Origin: Acinetobacter portensis
GTDB taxonomy: Bacteria > Pseudomonadota > Gammaproteobacteria > Pseudomonadales > Moraxellaceae
Length of the DNA: 64,000 nt
Assembly (NCBI RefSeq): GCF_023158935.1
Contig: NZ_CP096120.1
Span: forward strand, 806,001 to 870,000
Reading direction: 5' to 3'
Shown in pieces: positions 35,108 to 47,386 of this stretch. The stretch's first letter is position 1; each line of letters opens with the position of its first letter. Below the pieces are notes generated by a model. That model was not told the DNA's origin. It saw only the letters and a program-made list of their open reading frames with translations, and did no database searches. The translations under genes and the position numbers were made by a program.

Positions 35108-35183
35108 TGGCGTCCCTACGGGGATTCGAACCCCGGTTACCGCCGTGAAAGGGCGATGTCCTAGGCCTCTAGACGATAGGGAC
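35108..35183 (-). tRNA. tRNA-Glu (UUC), copy 3
   Basis: 76 nt including CCA, same sequence as the other copies. It lies 25 bp from copy 2, so the three are likely processed from one transcript. The 35184-35390 stretch between it and the permease terminator shows no gene. Confidence 0.97.
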
Positions 35184-35392
35184 GTTTCAGAGGTGGGCGT
35201 ATATTAGGTCGAAATGATGGGGGTGTCAAACGCTTTTCAGCAAAAAAATAATGATATTGATTTGAATGGATAATTTATCAACATAATTTATAGAAATATT
35301 GAAAAAGTGCTGTGAATTGCATCAATAATGAAAAATTATCTTTAAATAAGTTGAAAACTACCAAAATAAAATTTTAAAAATAATGATGCAAA

Positions 35393-35420
35393 AAAAAGAG
35401 TAACCGAAGTTACTCTTTTT
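35393..35420. terminator. Terminator after the amino-acid permease
   Basis: AAAAAGAGTAAC and GTTACTCTTTTT form a perfect 12-bp stem with loop CGAA. Confidence 0.88.
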
Positions 35421-35425
35421 AGAGT

Positions 35426-36841
35426 TTATTCAGATTTATTGTGATACAGCCCGTAATAGCTTGCATAACAAATACCAATAAATGCTAAACAGCCAAAGAA
35501 GCTAATGCGTAATGATGGGTCGAAAACCATACTTACACAGGTAATAAAACAGAATAAGAAACCTAGAATTGGCACAATAGGGAAAAGTGGAGCAGCAAAG
35601 CCTAACTCTTCTTTTGTACGTCCTGCTTTATACCATTGGCGTCGGAAATTGAATTGGCTTAAGCAAATACTCATCCAAACAACAACCATGGTAAATGCAG
35701 CAATACCAAGTAAGTTACTGAAAATTGTTTCTGGTGCAAATTGCTCAGAAAGTAAACCTGGTAAACCACCAATCATTGTTACAGAAACTGCAACGTACGG
35801 AATACCGCGTTTGTTCAATTTAGAGAATACAGCAGGTAATTGTTTCGTATATGAAAGTGACCACATCATACGAGATGCAGCAAATAAACCAGAGTTTGCC
35901 GCAGATAATAATGCCGTGATAATTACAAAACGAATAATATCTTCAGCATAAGGAATACCAATGTGCTGAAATACCGTTACGAATGGACTGCTACTTACAC
36001 CTTCAGCATTTAGACCTGCTTCTTGATGTGGTAGAAGTGAAGTCACAACGATAATGGTACCTACAAAGAAAATTAATAAGCGGAAAATTGCAGTATTAAT
36101 TGCTTTGGGAACATTTTTAGCTGGATCTTTAGTTTCACCCGCAGCAACACCAATTAACTCTGTGCCTGAGAAGGCAAAGTTAACAATTAACATGGTTGCA
36201 AAAATAGGGAATAAACCCTCTGGGAACCAACCTTGAGCAGTTAAATTAGTGAAAAGTGGTGCAGATTCGAAGCCGCGATAACCAAGTACACCAAATATTG
36301 CAAGTAAACCTAAAAGAATAAAAGCAACAACGGTAATAACTTTAATTAATGCAAGCCAAAATTCAGATTCAGCAAACCATTTGGTTGAAATCATGTTTAA
36401 GGTAAACACGAAAGCACCAAAGATGAGCGTCCACATCCACATAGAGCTGTCTGGGAACCATTCCTGCATTAAAAGTGCGGCTGCAGTAAATTCTGTTCCA
36501 AGCGTAACTGACCATGTAAGCCAATATAACCATGTAATGGTATAACCAGTTCCTGGACCAATATAGCGTTTGGCATAAGCGCCAAATGAGCCAGATTCAG
36601 GCATGTGTACAGCAAGTTCTCCTAGGCATAGCATTACCATGTATGCGATAACACCACCTAAGAAGTAAGAGATTATGGCACCTACTGGCCCCGTTTGTGC
36701 AATGACTTCACCCGATCCTAAAAATAGGCCAGTTCCGATTGCGCCACCAAGCGAAATCATAACTAGATGTCGAGTACTCATAGCGCGTTTTAAAGGCGCA
36801 GAATTGCCCTGATGCGAAGCATCATTCGGAGATGAGTGCAT
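35426..36841 (-). CDS. Amino-acid permease of the APC/AAT family
   Basis: 471 residues with about twelve membrane segments. The N-terminal RHLVMISLGGAIGTGLFLGS and GPVGAIISYFLGG, plus a middle FSGTELIGVAAGETKDP, are AAT-family hallmarks (LysP, AroP, GabP, MmuP relatives). It imports an amino acid or amino-acid derivative by proton symport; the specificity is not clear from the sequence. It lies between one upstream and three downstream tRNA-Glu genes on the same strand, an unusual setting. Confidence 0.87.
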   Translation of the reverse strand: MHSSPNDASHQGNSAPLKRAMSTRHLVMISLGGAIGTGLFLGSGEVIAQTGPVGAIISYFLGGVIAYMVMLCLGELAVHMPESGSFGAYAKRYIGPGTGYTITWLYWLTWSVTLGTEFTAAALLMQEWFPDSSMWMWTLIFGAFVFTLNMISTKWFAESEFWLALIKVITVVAFILLGLLAIFGVLGYRGFESAPLFTNLTAQGWFPEGLFPIFATMLIVNFAFSGTELIGVAAGETKDPAKNVPKAINTAIFRLLIFFVGTIIVVTSLLPHQEAGLNAEGVSSSPFVTVFQHIGIPYAEDIIRFVIITALLSAANSGLFAASRMMWSLSYTKQLPAVFSKLNKRGIPYVAVSVTMIGGLPGLLSEQFAPETIFSNLLGIAAFTMVVVWMSICLSQFNFRRQWYKAGRTKEELGFAAPLFPIVPILGFLFCFITCVSMVFDPSLRISFFGCLAFIGICYASYYGLYHNKSE

Positions 36842-36953
36842 AGGATTGTTAAAAATAAATAATAAATGAAGCCGACCATTGTAGTGAAAAACTACAAATC
36901 TGCAATTAAATTATAATGATTTTGTTTAACGAGTGATCGCATGGTGCGATAAA

Positions 36954-37029
36954 TGGCGTCCCTACGGGGATTCGAACCCCGGTTACCGCCGTGAAAGGGC
37001 GATGTCCTAGGCCTCTAGACGATAGGGAC
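36954..37029 (-). tRNA. tRNA-Glu (UUC), copy 4
   Basis: 76 nt including CCA, same sequence as the three copies at 34882-35183, placed upstream of the permease on the same strand. Confidence 0.97.
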
Positions 37030-37321
37030 GTTTTGAGGTGATGCGTATGTTATTGGGTTTTTATAAAGCTGTCAAACTGCAAACTTAGTTATTTTTGTAT
37101 AAATGAACTGATTGTTTATTTTTTGGTAAATATATTAAACATAAATGAATTTATATATTTATTAAGACTGTAGCGAAGTAGATTGTGATGAGTAAAGGTG
37201 GGTGTGAGTTAAGCTATATTGATTAATTTTACTAATTTAAAAACTAACTAAAGAGTGCAGCCTTTTATACCTTGGTGATATTTGACGTTATTTAGATAAA
37301 AAAGAGTCCGGTAGGACTCTT
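37030..37321. other. Non-coding gap with the TonB receptor terminator
   Basis: No gene is seen. At 37302-37321 AAGAGTCC and GGACTCTT form a hairpin that on the minus strand is followed by a T run; it should end the receptor transcript. The rest is plain AT-rich DNA. Confidence 0.7.
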
Positions 37322-38203
37322 CTGTAGAACTTAAAATTTAAAAGTAATATCGGCAATAAATTGGCGACCTATTTCAGATTTTAAATAGTAGTCGGTATCT
37401 AAGTATTTATTGTGTCGATTCGTGACATTATTAATAGTTAGTCCCCAGATAGCATGAATATTTTGAGATATTTGGTGAGTATAGCTTGCTCGCATATCCC
37501 AACGAACGACACTAGGAATACTTGTGTCGTTATAACTATAAATTACGGGTAGATTGTTTATATGAGTGTATGGTTTAGCTATGCTGCTAGATTTAGTTAA
37601 TCCTTGGAAGGTTGGTTTGTAAACCAAGAAATTACTAATATTTAATCCAGCTAAAAAATTTGGTGTAAAGTCCCAACTTATACGAGCAGTTAAAGGGACA
37701 TTAAAATCACTGGCAGGTAGGTTATTCGGAGTGATGAGTTTTCCATTATATAAAACGTGGCTATATTCTTTAGTTTCAGAATCATTGGCATTATTATAGT
37801 CGCGCTTAGTATCTGAATAGCTCACAGCTAAACTCATGCGATGCTTAGTATTTAGAATGTCAAATGGTAAAATATTACCGACATCTAAAGTTATGTTTTC
37901 CGAGCTATAGCTTTTATTATTGCTATATTCACGAGTCCAAATATTATTTGGATCTGGATAAATTAAATGATATTGATCTTTATATTCACGGTTAACATAT
38001 TTGATTTGCGTGCGAATGTTTTTGAATTCACTGCTCAGTGCGAGCATCCATTCATCTGCATAAGGTAAATCTAAATCACTTCTTTTAATATTGTTTTTGT
38101 TTGGCGATACTTTGGGTGTCCAATCGCTATTTAAGTCTGTTCGAGTATATTGATTTTGAAAATTTAAAATTCCATCTTGTAAGTCGAAATTATATAAATA
38201 ACG

Positions 38204-38991
38204 GGTGGTGTTTCCAAAAGTATGCTGAAATTAAATGAAGCCATTATTGATATAAAAGAAGGTTAAGTCGAAGGCTTTAAAATGGTTTTCAAGCTTTTTC
38301 GAAAAATTACAACTTTTCCTAAAACTACGTCTAATTCGATGCCTTATTTTACAATTATTTCCTTCAATACCTACAGTAAAAAACTTACCAATACTTTGCT
38401 TACAGTTTTTAAAGGCAGTCACAAAACTATCCCAGTGATCACTTGAAATTCGGGTGTAGTGAACACCTAATTGCTTTAACTTTGCCTTCAATCGTTGGAC
38501 TGTCGCCAGATCTCGTTTACCCCAAACATAAGCAACAATTTCACCTGTTTCTCTATGGTATGCGTAAATAAGCCATTGTTTATTCTTTTTATTTCCTACA
38601 AAAGTCCAAAACTCATCAACCTCAATAGATTCATAATAATTTTGCTTAGGGCGAATTTTATAAGTGGATTTACTTAATGTTCGTAAAACCTTACCTATGC
38701 TGACACGCTCGGTTTCTGCAATATCTCTTATACCACCCCCTCTAACCATCAGGTGGAGTATTTTATTTGTTATACCAGAATGACAACCTCGGTAACTAAG
38801 AGCATGATCCCCAATAAACTGACGCTTGCAGTTTTTACATTGATAGTTTTGCTTACCATTTAGTTTGAAGCCATTTTTCTTTATACTGTCACTTCGACAG
38901 GTTGGACATTTGATTTCTAGTGTTATTTGCATCTCACTATTTTATCAAAAGCCAACCTGTTTTTTTTCAGCATACTTTTGGAAACACCACC
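38204..38991 (-). mobile_element. IS1-family insertion sequence
   Basis: A 788-bp element with near-perfect terminal inverted repeats starting GGTGGTGTTTCCAAAAGTAT, flanked by the 8-bp direct repeat AAATAACG (38196-38203 and 38992-38999). An 8-bp duplication is typical of IS1. It sits in the barrel part of the TonB receptor. Confidence 0.95.
38231..38932 (-). CDS. IS1-family transposase (single frame)
   Basis: 233 residues in one frame. The N-terminal zinc-finger-like CPTCRSDSIKKNG and YQCKNCKRQF match InsA; the catalytic part has VDEFWTFVGNKKNKQW, SSDHWDSF and RIRRSFRKSCNFSK as in InsB. Classical IS1 makes its transposase by frameshifting between insA and insB; here the fused protein is encoded directly. 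The frame is complete. Confidence 0.93.
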   Translation of the reverse strand: MQITLEIKCPTCRSDSIKKNGFKLNGKQNYQCKNCKRQFIGDHALSYRGCHSGITNKILHLMVRGGGIRDIAETERVSIGKVLRTLSKSTYKIRPKQNYYESIEVDEFWTFVGNKKNKQWLIYAYHRETGEIVAYVWGKRDLATVQRLKAKLKQLGVHYTRISSDHWDSFVTAFKNCKQSIGKFFTVGIEGNNCKIRHRIRRSFRKSCNFSKKLENHFKAFDLTFFYINNGFI

Positions 38992-39614
38992 AAATAACGA
39001 TCATAATAACGATTCCAGCCTGTGCTAAATTTTAAACTTTGATCACCGAAAGGCTTGTAGTGAAAAGCTGTTCTAGGTGCAATATTTTTATTTTTACTTA
39101 AACTGTCGTAATCGTAGCGTAGACCAAGAACAGCTTCAAATCTTTTATCCCATTGTAAGCGATCTTCTATAAATGCAAACCAACTGTCTTGTTGGACATC
39201 AATAGAGCCCATTCCATGAACAGTTTTTGTTTTGCTGTATTGTCCAGTTGCTTTTTTACTTGGAATATAATCGGGGTCGCAAGCAATATCTATCGATCCG
39301 TCATTTTTAATACAGTCTGTGTTAAATCCAGTTGGAAGAAAGTATTGGGTATAATCATTTGGACGATGCCAAGCAGCTTCATTATTAGTAAATCCAGCTC
39401 CAATATGAAAGTTATGCGTTGTTTTGAAAAATTCAAAAGGAATGAATTTTGCAGAAGTACTATATTCTAAGGTTTGTTGTTCATTGAATATGGTGCCAGT
39501 TGCTCCCTCTGATACAGAGGTTTTATCACTCCAGTTTTTATTTTCTGTTTTCCACCAAGTAAAGTTATCTCCATCAGTGCTTAGACGTTCGTTCTTTTTT
39601 TTCTGATAATTAAT

Positions 39615-40563
39615 AGACTTCCGTCATAAATCAAAAAACGTACAATTTATTTGATCTTAAATTAATCAGCAAAATTATTTAATCCAAGGGATAATCCTTG
39701 GATGAAATTCAAAGATATTCAAAAATTATCAGACGTTAAGTTTCGTAGGCTTACCGGTGTTAGTTGGGCTACATTTAACCTCATGTTGGCCGAGCTAAAT
39801 AAGGAGTTACCTTGTCATATTGGTAAAGGACGACCACATAAATTACCGTTGGAAGATCGTTTACTCTTATGTATAGAATATTGGAGAGAATATCGAACAT
39901 TTTTCCATCTTGGTATGAGTTACGGTGTATCTGAAACGAGTGCAATTCGTATCACACGCGTTATTGAAGATACCTTAATCCGTTCTGGAAAATTTAACTT
40001 GCCAAAACAACTTCCTAATCGAGATGAAGTGGATTGGGAAGTTGTTGTGATTGATGCAACTGAAATATTAGTTCAACGTCCAAAAAAAACAGAAGAAATG
40101 GTATAGCGGTAAAAAAAAGCGACATACCTTTAAATTTCAGCTATCTATGCACTATACAACAGGTGAAATACTGAGTGTATGTGGAAGTCATGGAAGCATG
40201 CATGATTTTAAAATATTTAAAAAAAGCATGAGGAAATTAAAATTTAAGCCCTTTTTTATCGTTGATAAGGGGTATTTAGGGATAAAGAAATTGGGTTTTG
40301 GATGCCTCATGCCATCTAAAGCAAAGAAAACTGAAAAACTAGATTCTGAATTAAAAAAGTTAAATAAAGAGATTGGTCGTAGACGAATTCAAGTAGAGCA
40401 TGTATTTGGAAGGATGAAATGTTTTAAGATTTTATCTTGTGTATATAGAAATCGTCGTAAACGATTAAACCTGCGGTTTAATTTACTTGCTGGCATATAC
40501 AATTTAGATTGGGTGAAAGATAAACAATTAAATTGGTTGAAAAATGATTTATGAAGGAAGTCT
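39615..40563 (+). mobile_element. IS5-family (IS427-group-like) insertion sequence
   Basis: A 949-bp element with terminal inverted repeats AGACTTCC(G/T)TCATAAATCA, flanked by AAT on both sides (39612-39614 and 40564-40566). The 3-bp duplication is confirmed by the restored receptor frame when one copy is removed. Confidence 0.9.
39702..40554 (+). CDS. IS5-family transposase encoded in two frames
   Basis: The first frame (39702-40106, 134 residues) carries the N-terminal helix-turn-helix region and a first Asp segment VVIDATEI. The second (to 40554) carries the rest of the DDE domain: GSHGSMHDFKIF, VDKGYLGIKK and RRIQVEHVFGRMKCF. The frames overlap near a run of eight A's at 40082-40089; shifting by +1 there gives a continuous protein of about 284 residues. 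This is the arrangement used by many IS427-group elements, so it is probably intact rather than mutated. Confidence 0.82.
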
Positions 40564-41658
40564 AATGTTGTTAGTTAATGAAAATAAAGGGAAGTCATTT
40601 CTAATGCTTAATTGTAATGATTGGTTGTCTGATTTTTGATTGTAACCGTTCGTTAAAATACTTTGATTGAAGCGGGTAGATTCATCACTGTAATTTTGTG
40701 CGGAAAATTTAATTTCCAAGTCATTGCTAGGATTATAAAATAGCTCAGCATTAATATTTGTAGACGTCCGATCCTCATTATAAGGGCGAGCATCTGATAG
40801 TTTTGATGTGGATCGTATGTCTGATTTACGTTGGCTTAGTCCTAAATTAAAGCCTAAACTTTCAGTTAATCGTCCATATGTATTCAGGCTTATACCTTTT
40901 TGATTAAAGTCTTTTTGTGCATTTGTTTGAGTTGTATCCTCAAAATCACTTTCTTCCGATGAGTCAATATAGTTGAATCGGTACCAATCTGAAGAGGTAT
41001 AGTCATAGTTTATATTGCCGTGAATTTTTCCTACTACTGTTTTGGGGGCGCAAGTTGTTGCACTAATTACACCACCAGTGAATTTTCCGTACTGTGCACT
41101 GACATTGCTGTCTAATACTTCTAAGTTGCAGAGAAGGTCAATATTCAGGGTTACTGCTTGTGAATTACCTTTTAGGGATGTTGGGTCACTAATACCAGAA
41201 TTACTTTCATATGGATTAATGTCATTATTAATACTCATTCCATTGAAAAGAAAGGCATTGTTATAAGGAAGTGCTCCATGGATTGAAATATCACTTGCAT
41301 GAATTTCAGCTTGACTACCTGCTGCTTTTTCTGAGTTTGTAAATTGAACATTCGAATTAACTTTCAGTAGTTCAGAAATTGTTTTTTTATTATTCGGCGT
41401 TTTTTCTAAATCTTCTTTTGTATATACAGTTATTCCGACATCTTTATCTTCAATTGCTTTGACAACAAGTGGGGATAATTGAATAGATGATTTCTCGCTT
41501 TTAATTTCTAGAGTATCAGTTTGATCATTTGCATACAGCGATGCACTAATAATAGAAAGAATGGCACAACTGATATAAGTACGAGTAAGAGTCATGAAGT
41601 GAAAGTTATAAAAATGAAAATAAAAGCGGTTATCATTTGAGTTGGCGTATTTTTCAAT

Positions 41659-41677
41659 ATAAATGATAATTATTTAC
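41659..41677. promoter_or_regulatory. Fur-box-like site upstream of the TonB receptor
   Basis: The 19-mer centred on TGATAATTATT matches the classic Fur consensus at about 13 of 19 positions. It lies about 65 bp before the receptor start. A shorter GGTTATCATTTG half-match lies nearer the start. Iron-dependent repression is inferred. Confidence 0.55.
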
Positions 41678-41733
41678 ATTTATTTGGTTGGTAAAAATAC
41701 AAGTTGTGTAGGTTGGGGAGTGTTTAGATGTAA

Positions 41734-41815
41734 AAAAGCACCCTCATTATTGAAATTAAATGACCATTTAAATGTGAAACACAAAAATGAGGGATTTAAT
41801 TTCTAGGGTGCTTTT
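41734..41815. terminator. Long nested stem-loop at the 3' end of rnt
   Basis: Outer stem AAAAGCACCCT (41734-41744) with AGGGTGCTTTT (41805-41815), inner stem GAAATTAAAT (41752-41761) with ATTTAATTTC (41794-41803), and an alternative stem CCCTCATT (41741-41748) with AATGAGGG (41786-41793) that excludes the inner one. A T run follows on the minus strand. It probably ends the rnt transcript, but is unusually elaborate and could be a small MITE-like repeat. Confidence 0.6.
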
Positions 41816-41828
41816 GTATCAAAAGAAC

Positions 41829-42491
41829 TTATTGTTCTACTGATAAAAGTGTTTCTACAAGATGCGGTGCAAGCTTATTCAAAATAAAGCAGAAAAGTTC
41901 TGCAGTTTTTTGAGTGTCATACAAAGCAGAATGTGCTTCTTTACCATCAAATTCGATACCAGCTTGAATACAAGATTTAGCTAGAACTGTTTGACCAAAC
42001 ATTACAGCACTTAAAGTTACAGTATCGAATACTGAAAAGCTGTGGAATGGGTTTTGATTTTTAGTGCCTGTACGCGCAATTGCTGCTTGTACAAAACCTA
42101 AATCGAAATGCGCATTATGTCCAACAAGAACCGCATGTGTGCAATTTTGTTGACGACGTACTTCATTTACTGCTTTGAAAATACGTTTTAAGGCAGATTT
42201 TTCATCTTCAGCCATTGCAACACGCATAGGGTTCGATGGATCAATACCAATAAAATCTAAAGATCTACGGTCTAAATTTGCACCTTCAAATGGGTTGATA
42301 TGCGCATGATACGCTTGCCCCGGAACAAATTGACCTTCCTCATTATAAATAATAGGAATAGCTGCGATTTCTAATAATGCATCGGTCTGTGAATTAAAAC
42401 CTGCTGTTTCAACATCAACAACAACAGGTAGGAAGCCACGGAAACGCTGACCAATGATTGGTAGAGTTTCGTCTGTCACAATTTTCTCCAT
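41829..42491 (-). CDS. rnt: Ribonuclease T
   Basis: 220 residues of the DEDDh exonuclease family: [15 protein letters not shown] (Exo I), [12 protein letters not shown] (Exo II) and [17 protein letters not shown] (Exo III). RNase T trims the 3' ends of tRNAs and other small RNAs; [14 protein letters not shown] and HAHINPFEG are typical of it rather than of DnaQ. Its start overlaps the end of pyrC by 16 bp, so the two are translationally linked. Confidence 0.94.
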   Translation of the reverse strand: MEKIVTDETLPIIGQRFRGFLPVVVDVETAGFNSQTDALLEIAAIPIIYNEEGQFVPGQAYHAHINPFEGANLDRRSLDFIGIDPSNPMRVAMAEDEKSALKRIFKAVNEVRRQQNCTHAVLVGHNAHFDLGFVQAAIARTGTKNQNPFHSFSVFDTVTLSAVMFGQTVLAKSCIQAGIEFDGKEAHSALYDTQKTAELFCFILNKLAPHLVETLLSVEQ

Positions 42492-43510
42492 TGGATCGTT
42501 TTGCCCGCATAAAGAGGGACAATTTTTTCACCATCCAAATAGTCTAAGCTTTCAGGAATAATTTGATCTTCTTTTACCAAAGTAATGGTACTGGTATTAC
42601 GTGGAAGACCATAGAAGTCTGCACCGAAGTGGCTTGCAAAACCTTCAAGGCGGTCAATTTTACCAACTTGATCGAAGGCTTGAGCATATAGTTCAATAGC
42701 AGTAGGCGCACTATAGCATCCAGCACAACCACATGCATTTTCTTTAGCATTTTTAGAGTGCGGAGCGCTGTCTGTTCCTAAGAAAAACTTAGGATTACCG
42801 CTTGTTGCTACTTCTAGTAGCGTTTGCTGATGTGTTTGGCGCTTTAAAATTGGTAAGCAATAGAAATGCGGTTTAACACCACCAACTAACATATCATTAC
42901 GGTTAAATAATAAATGCTGCGGTGTAATTGTTGCTGCAACATTGCGATCATGTTCTAAAACAAAATTCGCCGCTTCACTTGTTGTAATGTGTTCTAAAAC
43001 AAGTTTTAAGCCTGGGAATTGTTTCATCAGCGGTGAAAGTACTTCATCTAAGAAACGTTTTTCACGGTCAAAAATATCGACATGATTATGTGTAACTTCG
43101 CCATGCAATAACAATGGAACTTGATGTTTTTCAAGTTGCTCAATAACAGCATAAACTTTGCTAATGTCGCTAACACCATTGTCTGAATTGGTTGTTGCGC
43201 CAGCAGGGTAAAGTTTAATTGCATTTACATGTTCAGATTTCTTAATTTTTAAGATTTCTTTAGGAGATGTTTGGTCTGTGAAGTAAAGAACCATTCGAGG
43301 GTCGAATTCGATGCCTTCAGGCACATGCGCCATAATACGGCTACGATATGCTTCTGCTTCTTCCACAGTTTTCACAGGTGGAACTAAGTTCGGCATACAG
43401 ATTGCGCGAGAAAATTGTTTTGCAAGATCGGGTACTGTACGTTCTAGAGCGAGTCCATCACGTAAATGAGCGTGCCAATCATCAGGCTGAAGCAAGGTTA
43501 TCGTATTCAA
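42476..43510 (-). CDS. pyrC: Dihydroorotase PyrC
   Basis: 344 residues from TTG 43510, giving the family-like start [19 protein letters not shown]; no ATG fits, and a frame extending to 43573 adds an unrelated stretch. The metal site is visible: HAHLRD near residue 13-18, [11 protein letters not shown] with the carbamylated Lys, [15 protein letters not shown] and GTDSAPH. It makes dihydroorotate in pyrimidine synthesis (class II, E. coli type). It overlaps rnt by 16 bp. Confidence 0.93.
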   Translation of the reverse strand: MNTITLLQPDDWHAHLRDGLALERTVPDLAKQFSRAICMPNLVPPVKTVEEAEAYRSRIMAHVPEGIEFDPRMVLYFTDQTSPKEILKIKKSEHVNAIKLYPAGATTNSDNGVSDISKVYAVIEQLEKHQVPLLLHGEVTHNHVDIFDREKRFLDEVLSPLMKQFPGLKLVLEHITTSEAANFVLEHDRNVAATITPQHLLFNRNDMLVGGVKPHFYCLPILKRQTHQQTLLEVATSGNPKFFLGTDSAPHSKNAKENACGCAGCYSAPTAIELYAQAFDQVGKIDRLEGFASHFGADFYGLPRNTSTITLVKEDQIIPESLDYLDGEKIVPLYAGKTIQWRKL

Positions 43511-43751
43511 AATAATTCTTACTAGAAAATAAAATAAATGATAATCGAATTGTGGTGAAATTGGTAACCGCAAAAATGAATAAAGAGATAGATTTACGTA
43601 AATATTTGCTAATTTCTTGAGTGTAATTTAAACGGTTAAAATTTCTCTCATTTTATGTGTGTAATTTTCACTTTAAAAAGTAAAATTAAGTGCTTTATAA
43701 CTTAATGATCATCTTTTTATTTTGATGGTTTTAATCATATTTAAAGGCAAT

Positions 43752-43779
43752 AAAAAACCGCTCATAAGAGCGGTTTTTT
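43752..43779. terminator. argG terminator
   Basis: AAAACCGCTC and GAGCGGTTTT pair around ATAA, with T runs on both strands. The remaining gap from here to pyrC (43511-43751) shows nothing else. Confidence 0.88.
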
Positions 43780-43793
43780 GACATTCAACAAAC

Positions 43794-45531
<1,738 letters not shown>

Positions 45532-45546
45532 ATTGGTATGACCAAT
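45532..45546. promoter_or_regulatory. LldR operator-like site 1
   Basis: ATTGGTATGACCAAT, a TTGGT-N5-ACCAA-type palindrome typical of GntR/FadR-class lactate regulators. It lies 104 bp upstream of a near-identical site. Confidence 0.75.
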
Positions 45547-45635
45547 AATTATATTTAAATTAAATATTGCGCTTAAAAGAAACAGAAACTATTATCTTGT
45601 GGTTATTTTGTGTATTTTTTTTTGCTTAATGCTTA

Positions 45636-45650
45636 ATTGGTAAGACCAAT
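45636..45650. promoter_or_regulatory. LldR operator-like site 2
   Basis: ATTGGTAAGACCAAT, differing from site 1 by one base in the centre, 50 bp before the lldP start. Paired operators about 100 bp apart recall the E. coli lldPRD O1/O2 looping arrangement. Confidence 0.78.
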
Positions 45651-45699
45651 AATATTTAAATAAGCCTAGAGTGAAAACAAGCATTTCAAGGAGTAGAAG

Positions 45700-47364
45700 A
45701 TGCTTCAAAATTGGCAACAGATTTATGACCCTATGGGCAATATTTGGCTTTCAAGTATTGTCGCATTAATTCCAATTGTATTTTTCTTTTTAGCTTTAGC
45801 TGTATTTCGTATGAAAGGCAGTGTCGCTGGAACAATCACGGTTGTTTTGGCATTACTTGTTTCTTTATTTGCTTATGGTATGCCAACTCAAATGGCTTTT
45901 GCTTCTTTGGGTTATGGTTTTCTATACGGTTTATGGCCAATCGCTTGGATTATTATTGGCGCATTGTTCCTTTATAAAATCTCTGTAAAAACAGGTCAGT
46001 TCGATGTTATTCGTTCTTCGATTTTGTCTATTACAGAAGATCAGCGTTTACAAATGCTTCTTGTAGGTTTCGCATTTGGTACTTTCTTAGAAGGTGCGGC
46101 AGGTTTTGGTGCACCTGTTGCTATTACAGCTGCTTTACTTGTTGGTTTAGGCTTTAAGCCTTTATATGCAGCTGGTTTATGCTTAATTGTAAATACAGCT
46201 CCAGTTGCCTTTGGTGCAATGGGTATTCCAATTATTGTTGCGGGTCAGGTTTCTGGCGTAGATACAATGGAAATTAGCCAGATGGTAGGTCGTCAGTTGC
46301 CATTTATGGTGCCAATTGTATTGATCTGGATTATGGCCATTATGGATGGTTGGCGCGGTGTTAAAGAAACTTGGCCAGCAATTTTTGTGGCGAGCTTTTC
46401 GTTCTCAATGGCGCAGTACTTAACATCTAACTTTGTTGGTCCTGAATTACCAGATATTACTGCTGCAATTGCATCTTTAGTAAGTTTGACTATTTTATTG
46501 AAATATTGGAAACCAAAACATATTTTCCGTTTCCAAGATGAAGATGTAAAAGTAGATGAAACGATTGTTGCAGAAGCACGTAAAAAATACACATTAGGTC
46601 AAATTGCGAAAGCATGGTCACCATTTGCTGTATTAACTGCAATGGTAACAATTTGGAGCATTAAGCCGTTTAAAGACTTATTTGCAAAAGATGGTCCTTT
46701 GAGCGATTTAGTATTTTCAATTAAGGTGCCGTATTTGCATCAAATGATTGAAAAAATGCCACCTGTTGTGCCTGAAATTACAGATTACGATGCGATCTAT
46801 AAATTTGATTGGTTATCTGCAACAGGTACAGCAATTATGATTGCTGCAATTATCACCATCATTTACTTAAAAATGAAACCCAAAGAAGCTGTAAATGCAT
46901 TTACAGAAACAGTTGGTGAGTTAAAAACACCAATTTATTCAATTGGTATGGTGTTGTCATTTGCCTTTATTGCGAACTACTCAGGTATGTCTGCAACGCT
47001 TGCATTAGCACTTGCACATACAGGTCATGCATTCACATTCTTCTCTCCGTTTTTAGGATGGATTGGCGTGTTCTTAACAGGTTCAGACACATCTGCAAAT
47101 GCATTGTTTGCTGCTCTTCAAGCAACAACAGCACAACAAATTGGTGTACCTGAGGTGTTATTGGTAGCTGCAAATACTAGTGGTGGTGTGACAGGTAAAA
47201 TGATTTCACCACAATCTATTGCAATTGCGTGTGCGGCTGTAGGTCTTGTAGGTAAAGAGTCCGACTTGTTCCGTTTTACTGTTAAACACAGTATAACGTT
47301 TACAGTAATGATCGGTATTATTATTACTCTACAAGCTTATGTGTTCCCTTGGATGATTCCATAA
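45700..47364 (+). CDS. lldP: L-lactate permease LldP
   Basis: 554 residues with twelve or more membrane segments. [20 protein letters not shown] and the C-terminal [36 protein letters not shown] are conserved in the LctP family of lactate/glycolate symporters. AAGGAG lies 7 bases before the ATG. It is the first gene of lldPRD-dld and follows two operator-like sites. Confidence 0.95.
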   Translation: MLQNWQQIYDPMGNIWLSSIVALIPIVFFFLALAVFRMKGSVAGTITVVLALLVSLFAYGMPTQMAFASLGYGFLYGLWPIAWIIIGALFLYKISVKTGQFDVIRSSILSITEDQRLQMLLVGFAFGTFLEGAAGFGAPVAITAALLVGLGFKPLYAAGLCLIVNTAPVAFGAMGIPIIVAGQVSGVDTMEISQMVGRQLPFMVPIVLIWIMAIMDGWRGVKETWPAIFVASFSFSMAQYLTSNFVGPELPDITAAIASLVSLTILLKYWKPKHIFRFQDEDVKVDETIVAEARKKYTLGQIAKAWSPFAVLTAMVTIWSIKPFKDLFAKDGPLSDLVFSIKVPYLHQMIEKMPPVVPEITDYDAIYKFDWLSATGTAIMIAAIITIIYLKMKPKEAVNAFTETVGELKTPIYSIGMVLSFAFIANYSGMSATLALALAHTGHAFTFFSPFLGWIGVFLTGSDTSANALFAALQATTAQQIGVPEVLLVAANTSGGVTGKMISPQSIAIACAAVGLVGKESDLFRFTVKHSITFTVMIGIIITLQAYVFPWMIP

Positions 47365-47386
47365 CACGCAATAAAGGATAGGTTAA

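Larger units (their letters stand above)
37331..41595 (-). pseudogene. TonB-dependent outer-membrane receptor interrupted by two IS elements
   Basis: Three collinear pieces on the minus strand: 41595-40564 (signal peptide and plug, LSPLVVKAIEDKDVGITVY, SIHGALPYNNAFLFNGM, VSAQYGKFTGGVIS), 39614-38992 (barrel) and 38203-37331 (barrel end, finishing FIADITFKF with the terminal Phe of outer-membrane barrels). Removing the IS5 element plus one AAT and the IS1 element plus one 8-bp duplication leaves 2517 bases, an uninterrupted frame of 838 residues. Both junctions read through in frame (NNINYQKKKN and DRYLYNFDLQ). A Fur-like box lies upstream, suggesting a siderophore or iron-complex receptor; the ligand is unknown. 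As it stands the gene is broken. Confidence 0.9.

Noticed and set aside
34882-35183. Repeats resembling a CRISPR array
   Set aside because: The repeated units are complete tRNA-Glu genes with CCA ends; spacers are irregular.
43511-43573. N-terminal extension of pyrC to an ATG at 43573
   Set aside because: Dihydroorotases begin close to the [14 protein letters not shown] segment, and the extension looks unrelated; the TTG at 43510 fits better.
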